This document shows positions 1-6,243 of a stretch of 7,560 nucleotides of DNA, piece by piece (within the stretch, counting starts at the first letter, position 1; every line of letters starts with the position of its first letter). The stretch lies in NCBI GenBank assembly GCA_964475955.1, contig CAYYZY010000287.1:1-7560 (forward strand). Reading direction: 5' to 3'. The position numbers and the translations under genes are program-made. The DNA is from DATKZH01 sp964475955. GTDB lineage: Bacteria; Planctomycetota; Planctomycetia; Pirellulales; Thermoguttaceae. The notes beneath the pieces are model-generated. The model worked only from the letters and a program-made list of their open reading frames with translations. It made no database searches and was not told where the DNA came from.

Positions 1-2
1 TC

Positions 3-518
3 TCAATACGGGTTCGCATATCAGTCCGCATGACATCATATCATACGAGCACCCCCCTCATTCTCGACCGAGAATCGCAAGGTGCGATTCGCGCCGACGT
101 GCTGAAGCTCCCCCACCACGGCGCTTGGCCCGAGGATTGGCCGGGAATCAGCTTCGTGGGCGTCGACAAGAGAACGTTGGAAGACCTCCTTCAAGCGGTA
201 CGGCCTTCAGCAGTGATCGTGTCGGCCGGCTTTCACAACGCGTACGGTCACGTGCGGCCAGAGGTCTTCGCACTTCTTGAGAAATACCATCGAGCCAATG
301 GCCTTCTGAAAGCATTGAAATGCACGCAGTTCACGCCGACTTGCCTTGCGCGGCCAACCTTGCCCGACGACGGCGTCTTCCACGAGCCACACTGTGCGGG
401 AGACGTCGAAGTCCGACTCGGCTCCGCGGTCGAAGTCCTGACCATTCCGGCGATGCATCGCGAACGAGTTGAAGCGCTGCATCGTCTGGGCAGCGCCAAT
501 TGTGCCTACCTCCTCTGA
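3..518 (+). CDS. ComEC-like metallo-beta-lactamase-fold hydrolase, C-terminal part (5' end outside window)
   Basis: The frame is open to the left edge, so the true start is unknown; the ATG at 30 is only the first Met inside the window. Counting from that Met, ADVLKLPHHGAW (22-33) followed by a beta-strand and the segment around SAGFHNAYGHVRPEV (65-79) is the C-terminal signature of the ComEC/Rec2 metallo-beta-lactamase domain: His29-His30 supply the late metal ligand and YGH-x-x-PEV the conserved C-terminal loop. The HxHxDH motif would lie upstream, off the window. The Asp that normally sits in a GD motif may be Asp13; it is only 16 residues before the HH, shorter than I recall for ComEC (about 24), so this region may be trimmed. 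A tail of about 65 residues carries four cysteines (98, 105, 122, 158) that could bind a structural metal. No membrane segment is visible, so a soluble ComEC-like hydrolase is likelier than full ComEC. Base composition is somewhat less GC-rich than the downstream genes. The family is fairly sure; the substrate (phosphodiester or other) is unknown. Confidence 0.72.
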   Translation, partial: SIRVRISVRMTSYHTSTPLILDRESQGAIRADVLKLPHHGAWPEDWPGISFVGVDKRTLEDLLQAVRPSAVIVSAGFHNAYGHVRPEVFALLEKYHRANGLLKALKCTQFTPTCLARPTLPDDGVFHEPHCAGDVEVRLGSAVEVLTIPAMHRERVEALHRLGSANCAYLL

Positions 519-530
519 TTCCCACAGCCA

Positions 531-559
531 TTGACGCCCCGTCGCCTCGGGCCCAGAAT
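531..559 (+). promoter_or_regulatory. Candidate sigma70-type promoter for the ThuA operon
   Basis: TTGACG at 531-536 (5 of 6 to the -35 consensus) and CAGAAT at 554-559 (4 of 6 to the -10 consensus) are separated by exactly 17 bp. Transcription would start near 566, leaving a leader of about 95 nt before the ATG at 661. The position suits it: it lies just after the stop of the upstream gene and before a run of three closely spaced genes. A 7-bp inverted repeat, ACGCCCC (534-540) and GGGGCGT (561-567), overlaps the promoter and could be an operator or a coincidence of GC-rich sequence. The call rests on consensus matching only. Confidence 0.4.
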
Positions 560-583
560 GGGGGCGTGAGTCGGGCGGGCGGC

Positions 584-609
584 GGCCGGCGCGGCTGGCG
601 ATGCCGGCC
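584..609 (+). other. GC-rich hairpin in the leader of the ThuA gene
   Basis: GGCCGGC (584-590) and GCCGGCC (603-609) are perfect 7-bp arms around a 12-nt loop. It lies about 50 nt upstream of the ThuA start, downstream of the candidate promoter, so it would be transcribed into the 5' leader. There is no T-run after it, so it does not look like an intrinsic terminator. It may affect mRNA stability or be a chance feature of a very GC-rich stretch. Confidence 0.35.
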
Positions 610-660
610 GGAGTCTCCGCACCGCTTCGACACAGCTCGTATCGTAATGGAGATCGCACC

Positions 661-1533
661 ATGAAACGTCGCGACATGCTCAAGGCCGCGTCCCTGGCGG
701 CGATGGGGCTCTCGCCCTTCCCGCTCCGCCGGGCGGGCGCCGGCGAACCGAAGCGGCAGAAGGTCCTCTACTTCACCCGAAGCGCCGGCTTCGAACACTC
801 CGTGGTCCGCCGCGAAGGCGGCCAGTTGAGCCACTCGGAGAGAGTGCTCACCGAGATGGGTGAGCGCGCCGGCTTCGAGGTCGAGTGCACCAAGGACGGC
901 CGCGTCTTCGACGGCGAACTCGACCAGTACGATGCCATCGCCTTCTACACCTCCGGCGACCTCACCCGGCCCAACAAGCAGGGCACGCCGCCCATGAGCC
1001 CGGAGGGCAAGCAGAAGCTGTTGGACGCGGTCGCGGCGGGCAAGGGTTTCGTCGGCTTCCACGCCTGCACCGATTCGTTCCACTCGAAGGGCGGCCGGAT
1101 CGATCCCTACATCGCCATGGTCGGCGGCGAGTTCCTCACCCACGGCGCCCAGCAGGAGGCGTCGCTGATCATCTCCTCCCGGTTCCCGGGCGCGGGGAGC
1201 CTCGGTTGTGCGGAGGGGCTCTCGTTCACCGAGGAGTGGTACGCCCAGAAGAACTTCGCCGACGACCTCCACGTGATCCTGGTCCAGGAGACGAAGTACA
1301 TGAAGGGCGACTGCTACCAGCGTCCCGACTTCCCCTGCACCTGGGCCCGGATGCACGGCGAGGGGCGCGTGTTCTACACGTCGCTGGGCCACCGGGAAGA
1401 CGTCTGGACCAACCCCTTCTTCCAGACGATCGCCCTGGGCGGCTTCGCCTGGGCGATGGGAAACGTCGACCACGACGCGAAACCGAACATCGACCGGGTC
1501 ACGCCGGGAGCGAACCAGTTGAAGAGATCGTAG
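661..1533 (+). CDS. Tat-exported ThuA-domain protein
   Basis: 290 residues. The N-terminus has a twin-arginine signal (KRRDMLK, residues 2-8), a short hydrophobic stretch (about 9-20) and a likely cleavage near AGA at 25-27, so the folded protein is probably sent to the periplasm. The rest is one ThuA domain (class I glutamine amidotransferase-like fold): the strand VLYFTRSAGFEH (35-46), FVGFHACTDSF (130-140), EEWY (191-194) and the closing block GRVFYTSLGHREDVW (235-249), all conserved in ThuA proteins of planctomycetes and related groups. ThuA is named for trehalose utilisation, and ThuA proteins are usually linked to carbohydrate catabolism, but the reaction of most members is unknown. Start choice: GGAGA at 649-653 lies 7 nt before this ATG and the Tat motif begins here; an in-frame ATG at 601 would bury the signal behind 20 residues. 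It is the first gene of the run, 26 bp before the reductase-like gene. The domain is certain; the substrate is not. Confidence 0.92.
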   Translation: MKRRDMLKAASLAAMGLSPFPLRRAGAGEPKRQKVLYFTRSAGFEHSVVRREGGQLSHSERVLTEMGERAGFEVECTKDGRVFDGELDQYDAIAFYTSGDLTRPNKQGTPPMSPEGKQKLLDAVAAGKGFVGFHACTDSFHSKGGRIDPYIAMVGGEFLTHGAQQEASLIISSRFPGAGSLGCAEGLSFTEEWYAQKNFADDLHVILVQETKYMKGDCYQRPDFPCTWARMHGEGRVFYTSLGHREDVWTNPFFQTIALGGFAWAMGNVDHDAKPNIDRVTPGANQLKRS

Positions 1534-1559
1534 GGTCAACCATCCTCAGGAGCCACGTG

Positions 1560-2618
1560 ATGAGCGATCATCCAGTCTCTCGGCGCGAATTCGTCCAAGA
1601 CACCGCCGCGGCCGCCGCCGGCGCCGCCTTGGGCGCGGGCGCGATCGGCGCCGCGGATCGCGCGGCCGCCGCGCCGCCCGACGCGACCAAGACCCGCAGC
1701 TACAACCCCGACATGGAGTACCGTCGCCTGGGCCGCACCAACCTGATGCTCTCCGCGGTCAGCATGGGCGGGCACTGGAAGCGGATCCCCTACAAGCGCG
1801 GCACCGCGGAGTTCGACGCCAACCGCCGCGAAGTGATGGCGGCCGCGCTGGACCACGGCATCAACTACATCGACGCCTGCTGGTCGGGCGAGGTGGTCGA
1901 ATACGCCAAGGCCCTCGGCAAGCGGCGCGAGGAGATCTACTTCGGCTTCGACTGGACGCTCGGCCGCGACCCCGAGATCGTCGACTCGGTCGAGCCGATC
2001 AAGCGGGGGCTCGACGACGGGCTCCGCGAGGCCGGGCTCGAATACGCCGACGTCTGGCGCATCACCCTCCGCGAGCAGACCACCCGAAACACTCAGGAGC
2101 AGATCGAAAACGTGATGGAAGCGCTGGCCTGGGGCAAGCGCACGGGCAAGGCGCGGTTTACGGGCGTCTCCACGCACCACCGTCCCTGGATCGCCGAGGC
2201 CGTGGCGAAGTACCCGGAGCTGGAAGTGGTCATCACGCCCTACGCGGCCGGGAGCAAGGAGAAGCCGGTCGGCAGCATGTTTGAGGCGCTGCGCAAGCAC
2301 GACGTGGGCATGATCGGCATCAAGCCGTTCGCCAGCGGCACCGTGTTCCTGTCGAAGGGCGAGCCCGATTCGCCCACCGAAGAGGAGGACGACCAGCGGG
2401 CCCGGATGTGCCTCCGCTACGCGCTTGCCTGCGACGTGCTGGCCGCCTCGATCCCCGGGCTGATCACCGTCGACCAGGTGAAGAACGCGGCCCGGGCCGT
2501 CCGGGAGCGCCGCGAGTTCGATCTGGCCGAAACGGAACGTTTCCGGCGGATCACCGACGAAATGTGGGCCAACCTGCCCGGCCACTACCAGTGGCTCAAG
2601 GACTGGGAGTGGGTGTGA
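1560..2618 (+). CDS. Tat-exported aldo/keto reductase-like protein with degenerate catalytic tetrad
   Basis: 352 residues. The Tat signal has S-R-R-E-F-V at 7-12, followed by an Ala/Gly-rich hydrophobic stretch to about 38. The aldo/keto reductase barrel starts at MEYRRLGRTNLMLSAVSMGG (52-71), and GINYIDA (100-106) carries the usual catalytic Asp (105). The other tetrad positions do not match: five residues after Asp105, where Tyr is expected, is Gly110 (segment DACWSGE); the Lys position in the strand IYFGFDW (126-132) reads Asp131; the His position in YADVWRITL (162-170) reads Thr169. The C-terminal half keeps barrel features such as GIKPFASG (253-260). The protein is about the expected length, without frameshift, so it is a divergent subfamily rather than a broken gene. 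It may use another chemistry or only bind a ligand or cofactor; Tat export would fit export with a bound nicotinamide cofactor. AGGAG at 1548-1552 lies 7 nt before the ATG. It sits 26 bp after the ThuA gene and 16 bp before the M20 gene, so it is probably co-transcribed. Confidence 0.9.
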   Translation: MSDHPVSRREFVQDTAAAAAGAALGAGAIGAADRAAAAPPDATKTRSYNPDMEYRRLGRTNLMLSAVSMGGHWKRIPYKRGTAEFDANRREVMAAALDHGINYIDACWSGEVVEYAKALGKRREEIYFGFDWTLGRDPEIVDSVEPIKRGLDDGLREAGLEYADVWRITLREQTTRNTQEQIENVMEALAWGKRTGKARFTGVSTHHRPWIAEAVAKYPELEVVITPYAAGSKEKPVGSMFEALRKHDVGMIGIKPFASGTVFLSKGEPDSPTEEEDDQRARMCLRYALACDVLAASIPGLITVDQVKNAARAVRERREFDLAETERFRRITDEMWANLPGHYQWLKDWEWV

Positions 2619-2634
2619 GGTTTGGGAGTGACGC

Positions 2635-3888
2635 ATGTCGATCCCGCGCGAAGCGATCCGCGACGCCGTCGACTCGCTGGTGCCCTCGGCCGTCGAGTTC
2701 CTCGGCCGGCTGATCGCGTTTCCGTCCACCTCGGGCCAGGAGCACGAACTGATGTGCTGGGCCGAGGCGGCGTTCGGCGAGTTGGGCGTCGAGGTGGGGC
2801 GCGTGGCGCTGTCGGACGACATCCGGCGCGACGCCGACTACTCCAGCCCCATCCCCGGTCTCCGCTACGACGGCCGCTTCAACCTGCGGCTCCGACGGCG
2901 GGGCACCGGCGGGGGGCGCACGCTGCTTCTGAACACCCATACCGACGTGGTCCCGCCCTCGCAGGGGCAGGAGAAGCCGTTCGAGGCGGTCGTGGCCGAC
3001 GGCGTCATCCACGGCCGCGGCGCGTGCGACGCCAAGGGCCAGGTCGCCACCATCTGGCTCGTGCTGGCCGCGTTGGGGAAGCTGGGCGTGCGGCCGGCCG
3101 GCGACCTGATCGCCCACCTCGTGGTCGAAGAGGAGAACGGCGGCAACGGCAGCCTGGCCATGACCCGGTCGGGCGAACGGGCCGACGCGTGCATCGTCAT
3201 GGAGCCGACCGCCGGACGGATCTTCACCAGCGTGCGCGGGGCCGTCTGGTTCCGGCTGGTGTGCGAGGGGAAGCCGGGCCACTCGGGCACCGCGGGCGAG
3301 ACGCTGAGCGCCCTGTCGCTTGCGCGCCAGGCGATGGACTCGCTCGAACGGTACCACCGCGAGCTACTGGCCGCGTCGCGCGGGCTGCCGCTTTTCGATA
3401 AGTACGAAAAGCCCATGCCGATCACGTTCGGCCGGCTGGTCGCGGGCGACTGGCCGGCCACGGCGCCGGCCCGGGCGACGCTCGAGGGCGTGCTGGGTCT
3501 CCTGCCCAACAAAACGCGCCACGACGTGATGGACGAGTTCCGCGCCGCGCTCGCGTCGGCCGATCCGGCGATTCGGGATCGCGTGCAGGTGGAATTCATC
3601 TACCGGCACGACAGCCACGTGCTCGATCCGGGCCACGCGTTGCCCCAGGGGCTCCTGGCATGCTGCGGCGACTGGGGCCTGGCCGCCGAAATCGACGCGA
3701 TGACGGCCTCGTGCGACTCGTGGCTCTACAACAACCAGCTCGGCATTCCCACGGTCGTCTTCGGCCCCGGCACCCTATCCTACGCCCACACCAACGAGGA
3801 GCAGATCGCCGCCGCCCAGATCGCCGACGCGGCTTGCGCGCTCGCGGATTTCGCACTCCGTTGGTGCCTCTTGAAGGATGAGGGATGA
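2635..3888 (+). CDS. M20-family zinc peptidase/deacylase (ArgE/DapE/ACY1-like)
   Basis: 417 residues, the usual length for M20 di-zinc exopeptidases and N-deacylases. All expected residues are visible: His102 and Asp104 in NTHTDVVP, the bridging Asp132 in GRGACDAKG, catalytic Glu165 with zinc ligand Glu166 in VVEEENGGNG, Glu190 in VMEPT, and His385 in SYAHTNEEQ. His216 in GKPGHSG lies in the lid/dimerisation domain (about 198-325). The active site is therefore intact. The family hydrolyses amide bonds of N-acyl amino acids, dipeptides or succinyl-diaminopimelate; ArgE-, DapE- and peptidase-like activities cannot be separated here, and the neighbours do not suggest arginine or lysine synthesis. 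No signal peptide, so cytoplasmic. GGGAG at 2624-2628 is 6 nt before the ATG. The last codons and the TGA stop lie inside a 7-bp tandem repeat, so the C-terminal residues KDEG are repeat-encoded. Confidence 0.93.
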   Translation: MSIPREAIRDAVDSLVPSAVEFLGRLIAFPSTSGQEHELMCWAEAAFGELGVEVGRVALSDDIRRDADYSSPIPGLRYDGRFNLRLRRRGTGGGRTLLLNTHTDVVPPSQGQEKPFEAVVADGVIHGRGACDAKGQVATIWLVLAALGKLGVRPAGDLIAHLVVEEENGGNGSLAMTRSGERADACIVMEPTAGRIFTSVRGAVWFRLVCEGKPGHSGTAGETLSALSLARQAMDSLERYHRELLAASRGLPLFDKYEKPMPITFGRLVAGDWPATAPARATLEGVLGLLPNKTRHDVMDEFRAALASADPAIRDRVQVEFIYRHDSHVLDPGHALPQGLLACCGDWGLAAEIDAMTASCDSWLYNNQLGIPTVVFGPGTLSYAHTNEEQIAAAQIADAACALADFALRWCLLKDEG

Positions 3889-3901
3889 AGGATGAAGGAC
3901 G
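3874..3901 (+). repeat. Heptamer tandem repeat, left array (AAGGATG type)
   Basis: Four consecutive 7-bp units: AAGGATG (3874), AGGGATG (3881), AAGGATG (3888) and AAGGACG (3895). The first two units are the coding end of the M20 gene and include its stop at 3886-3888. Short heptamer arrays of this kind resemble those I recall from planctomycete intergenic DNA and, with other sequences, from cyanobacteria; this is recollection, not a search. Confidence 0.75.
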
Positions 3902-3963
3902 GAGAATCGGGGTTTGAATGTGGGGATTGAGTCGTAGGTCGGCCATCGAACGGATGGTGATCG

Positions 3964-3982
3964 CGCCGACGTGCCGTCGGCG
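3964..3982 (+). other. Hairpin in the spacer between the two gene runs
   Basis: CGCCGAC (3964-3970) and GTCGGCG (3976-3982) form a perfect 7-bp stem with a 5-nt loop (GTGCC). No run of T follows, so it is not a standard intrinsic terminator. It lies near the middle of the spacer between the two heptamer arrays and may be part of the same repeat unit, or help end or stabilise the upstream transcript. Confidence 0.5.
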
Positions 3983-4005
3983 GCTAAGCGGGTCGATTGG
4001 TCGAG

Positions 4006-4047
4006 CATTCATCATTCATCATTTCCACTTCATCCCTCACCCCTGAT
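4006..4047 (+). repeat. Heptamer tandem repeat, right array (inverted orientation, degenerate)
   Basis: Six 7-bp steps: CATTCAT (4006), CATTCAT (4013), CATTTCC (4020), ACTTCAT (4027), CCCTCAC (4034), CCCTGAT (4041). The TTCATCC theme is the reverse complement of the left array's GGATGAA. The array ends 5 bp before the dehydrogenase ATG, so it occupies the place where a ribosome binding site would be. Confidence 0.65.
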
Positions 4048-4052
4048 CTCCC

Positions 4053-5087
4053 ATGAAAGCCCTCGTCAAGACCCAAAAGGGCGTCGGTCATCTCGCACTG
4101 ATGGACATGCCCAAGCCGCGGCCCGGACCGGGCGAGGTGCTGATCGAGGTCCGCGCCAGCGGCATCTGCGGGACCGACGTGCACGTCAAGAACGACGCCT
4201 TCCCCTATTGGCCCCCGGTGATCCTGGGACACGAGTTTTCCGGCGTGGTCGCCGAGCTGGGGCCCGACTGCCGATACTACCGGGCCGGCGACCGCGTGGT
4301 CGGCGAGCCGCACACCCGGCACTGCGGTCAGTGCCCGTTGTGCCGTACCGGCAACGTGCAGATCTGCCCGGAGAAGCGGAGCCCCGGCTGGGGCATTCAC
4401 GGCTCGATGGCCCGGTATCTCGTTATGCCGGAGCAGCTCCTGCACCGGCTCCCCGACGCGATCGACTTCGACACGGGCGCGGTGATCGAGCCGACCGCCA
4501 ACACGGTGCACGACGTGCTGGAGCGCGCCGGCGTGACGGCCGGCGACTTCGTCGTCGTGCTCGGGCCCGGCCCGGTCGGCCTGTTGGCCGGGCTCACGGC
4601 CAAGGCGGCCGGCGCCCGGCACGTGGTCCTGGTCGGCACGCCGGCCGACGAGGGCCTCCGGCTCGGCAAGGCGCGCGAGCTGGGGTTCGAGTCGGTGCTC
4701 AACGTCGGGCGCGACGACCCGGCCGCGGCGGTGATGGACCTGACCGGTGGGCTCGGAGCCGACCTGGTGGTAGAATGCTCCGGCGCCCCGTCGGCGATCG
4801 CCGGCACCGTCGACCTCATCCGCAAGCGGGGTAAAATCTGTGCCATCGGCCTGACGGGCGGCAAGACGGTCGATTTCCCCTGGGAGAAAGCGGCGTTCCG
4901 CGTGGCCGATATCCATTTCTGCCTCTCCACGAGCTACACCAGTTGGAACCGGACCATCGACCTGGTGGCCACCGGCCAGATCCCGGCCGGGCGCGTGATC
5001 ACCCACCGCATGCCGCTCGACGACTGGGAGAAGGCGTTCGAGGAGATCGAGTCGCTGCGGGCGCTGAAGGTGATTCTCCATCCGTGA
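4053..5087 (+). CDS. Zinc-dependent medium-chain alcohol/polyol dehydrogenase (sorbitol/threonine dehydrogenase-like)
   Basis: 344 residues, a typical length for zinc MDR dehydrogenases. The GroES-like N-terminal domain has catalytic zinc ligands Cys39 (GICGTD), His60-Glu61 (LGHEFSG) and Glu146 (IEPTAN). The structural zinc lobe has four cysteines at 91, 94, 97 and 105. The Rossmann domain has GPGPVG at 171-176 for NAD(P). The pattern fits the sorbitol, threonine and related sugar-alcohol dehydrogenases, which oxidise a secondary alcohol to a ketone in the cytoplasm; the substrate cannot be fixed from sequence. An in-frame stop at 4044-4046 lies just upstream, so 4053 is the earliest possible ATG. 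No Shine-Dalgarno is visible before it, because the preceding DNA is C/T-rich heptamer repeat. It begins the second gene run, 50 bp before the Gfo/Idh/MocA gene; together they suggest oxidation of a sugar or cyclitol. Confidence 0.93.
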   Translation: MKALVKTQKGVGHLALMDMPKPRPGPGEVLIEVRASGICGTDVHVKNDAFPYWPPVILGHEFSGVVAELGPDCRYYRAGDRVVGEPHTRHCGQCPLCRTGNVQICPEKRSPGWGIHGSMARYLVMPEQLLHRLPDAIDFDTGAVIEPTANTVHDVLERAGVTAGDFVVVLGPGPVGLLAGLTAKAAGARHVVLVGTPADEGLRLGKARELGFESVLNVGRDDPAAAVMDLTGGLGADLVVECSGAPSAIAGTVDLIRKRGKICAIGLTGGKTVDFPWEKAAFRVADIHFCLSTSYTSWNRTIDLVATGQIPAGRVITHRMPLDDWEKAFEEIESLRALKVILHP

Positions 5088-5137
5088 AGCGACCGGAGGC
5101 GTCGCGGACCGACCCAACCGAAAAGGAGACCACCACG

Positions 5138-6205
5138 ATGGCCATGGGATTCGCAGTCGTCGGCGCCGGCATGATCTCGGGCCTCCACGGCGCCGCCCTG
5201 AGGGACTCCGAAGAGGCCGACCTGGTGGCCGTTTGCGACGTGGCCGAAGATCGGGCGCGCAAGCTGGCCGACCAATTCGCCCCGGAGGCCGCCGTGTACA
5301 CGAAGCTCGATGAGCTGCTGGCCGATCCGCGCGTGGAGGCGGTCGACGTCGTCACGCCCAACCACCTGCACACCGACGCGGTGCTGGCCGCCTTCGCCGC
5401 CGGCAAGCACGTCCTCTGCGAGAAGCCGCCGACCATGTCGCTGGAGGAGACCGACCGGATGATCGCCGCGGCGCGCCGGGCGGGCCGCAAGTTCGGCATC
5501 TTCGTCCAGTGCCGCATGCGCGAGCCGATCCGGCGGATCAAGGACGCGCTCGACGAGGGCCGTTTCGGCCGGCTCCTGCACGCCGACGCCGTGATGAAGT
5601 GGTTCCGCACCACGGAGTACTATCAATCCGATCCCTGGCGGTCGGACCGGCGGAGCGGGGCGGGCGTGACCATCCAGCACGCCTTCCACTATATCGACCT
5701 CCTCTACTACCTGATGGGGCCGGCGCGGAACGTGCAGGCGCGGATGTCGAACCTCGCCCATCCCGAGTTGGAAATCGAAGACACGCTCGACGCGCTCATC
5801 CACTTCCAGAACGACGTGGTCGGCACGGTCACGGCCAGCACGGCCCTCTGGCCGGGGCGCGACGTGCGCATCGAAGTCTACGGCGACAAGGGCGCGGCCG
5901 TGATGAAGGGGGCCGTGCTCTCGCTCTGGCAGTTCCAGGAGGAGCGGCCCGACGACGAGGCCGTCCGCCGGGCCGGCGACGCGGCCCAGCAGACCGCGGC
6001 CAGCGACCCGACGGCCCTTCCCAGCGGCGAGCACCAGATGGTGATCGACGACTTCGTCGACGCCGTCGCCGAAGACCGCGAACCGGCCATCCCCTGCGCG
6101 TCGGTTCGCCCCACGCTGGAGATCGCCCTGGCCATGTACAAGTCGGACCGGCTGGGCAAGACGCCCGTCCGCCTCCCGCTCGACGAGCGAGGCGTGTGGG
6201 AATGA
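5138..6205 (+). CDS. Gfo/Idh/MocA-family oxidoreductase
   Basis: 355 residues. The N-terminal Rossmann fold begins at FAVVGAGMISGLHG (5-18), with the dinucleotide loop GAGMIS in place of the strict GxGxxG, as in many members of the family. VVTPNHLHTD (71-80) and CEKPPTM (94-100) follow; Glu95-Lys96-Pro97 is the family's EKP motif, with Lys96 as the catalytic lysine. The C-terminal alpha/beta domain starts near 125 and has HAFHYIDLLYYL (181-192), where His184 and Asp187 form the HxxD active-site motif. Members oxidise or reduce sugars, inositols and their derivatives with NAD(P). No signal peptide, unlike many planctomycete relatives that carry a Tat signal, so it acts in the cytoplasm. Start choice: AAAAGGAG at 5121-5128 is 9 nt before this ATG; the ATG at 5144 would be too far. 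It lies between the dehydrogenase (50 bp) and the M14 peptidase (38 bp), probably in one transcript. The substrate is unknown. Confidence 0.94.
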   Translation: MAMGFAVVGAGMISGLHGAALRDSEEADLVAVCDVAEDRARKLADQFAPEAAVYTKLDELLADPRVEAVDVVTPNHLHTDAVLAAFAAGKHVLCEKPPTMSLEETDRMIAAARRAGRKFGIFVQCRMREPIRRIKDALDEGRFGRLLHADAVMKWFRTTEYYQSDPWRSDRRSGAGVTIQHAFHYIDLLYYLMGPARNVQARMSNLAHPELEIEDTLDALIHFQNDVVGTVTASTALWPGRDVRIEVYGDKGAAVMKGAVLSLWQFQEERPDDEAVRRAGDAAQQTAASDPTALPSGEHQMVIDDFVDAVAEDREPAIPCASVRPTLEIALAMYKSDRLGKTPVRLPLDERGVWE

Positions 6206-6243
6206 GGGGCGAAGCCCGGTCCGGGAAGAACCGGAGTCACTCG

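Larger units (their letters stand above)
3889..4052. other. Non-coding spacer bordered by inverted heptamer arrays
   Basis: This 164-bp gap separates the two gene runs. It starts inside the left heptamer array and ends with the right array running to the ATG at 4053. Between them, 3902-4005 has no convincing reading frame, no clear sigma70-type promoter and no T-tract terminator; the main structure is the hairpin at 3964-3982. The segment 3876-3890 and the reverse complement of 4028-4042 agree at 14 of 15 positions, so the two arrays could pair in RNA or single-stranded DNA, enclosing about 137 nt. It may be a small non-autonomous repeat element or a transcript-end structure. Confidence 0.55.

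Noticed and set aside
601..660. In-frame upstream ATG at 601 for the ThuA gene
   Set aside because: It would add 20 residues before the Tat signal and lies inside the leader hairpin; a good Shine-Dalgarno supports 661.
331..1539. Long minus-strand reading frame opposite the hydrolase tail and the ThuA gene
   Set aside because: It is antisense to well-supported genes, rich in Arg/Gly/Val/Ala as expected for a GC-rich complement, and matches no family I recognise. The long minus-strand frames at 1536-2822, 2596-3357, 3984-5117, 4934-6268 and 5878-7320 fail for the same reasons.
885..1559. Upstream extension of the aldo/keto reductase-like frame
   Set aside because: The extension overlaps the ThuA gene in another frame, is Arg/Pro-rich, and the Tat signal and Shine-Dalgarno fix the start at 1560.
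2622..3401. Plus-strand frame overlapping the M20 gene
   Set aside because: It is a +1/+2 shadow, very Arg/Gly-rich with no motifs, while the M20 frame has every metal ligand.
3964..3982. Hairpin as a rho-independent terminator of the M20 transcript
   Set aside because: The stem is good, but no T-tract follows, so it is listed only as a hairpin.
3874..4047. CRISPR-like array
   Set aside because: The repeats are 7 bp, contiguous, and lack unique spacers of regular length.
4943..5137. Upstream extension of the Gfo/Idh/MocA frame into the dehydrogenase gene
   Set aside because: The added residues are a shadow of the dehydrogenase; AAAAGGAG before 5138 and the Rossmann start decide the start.
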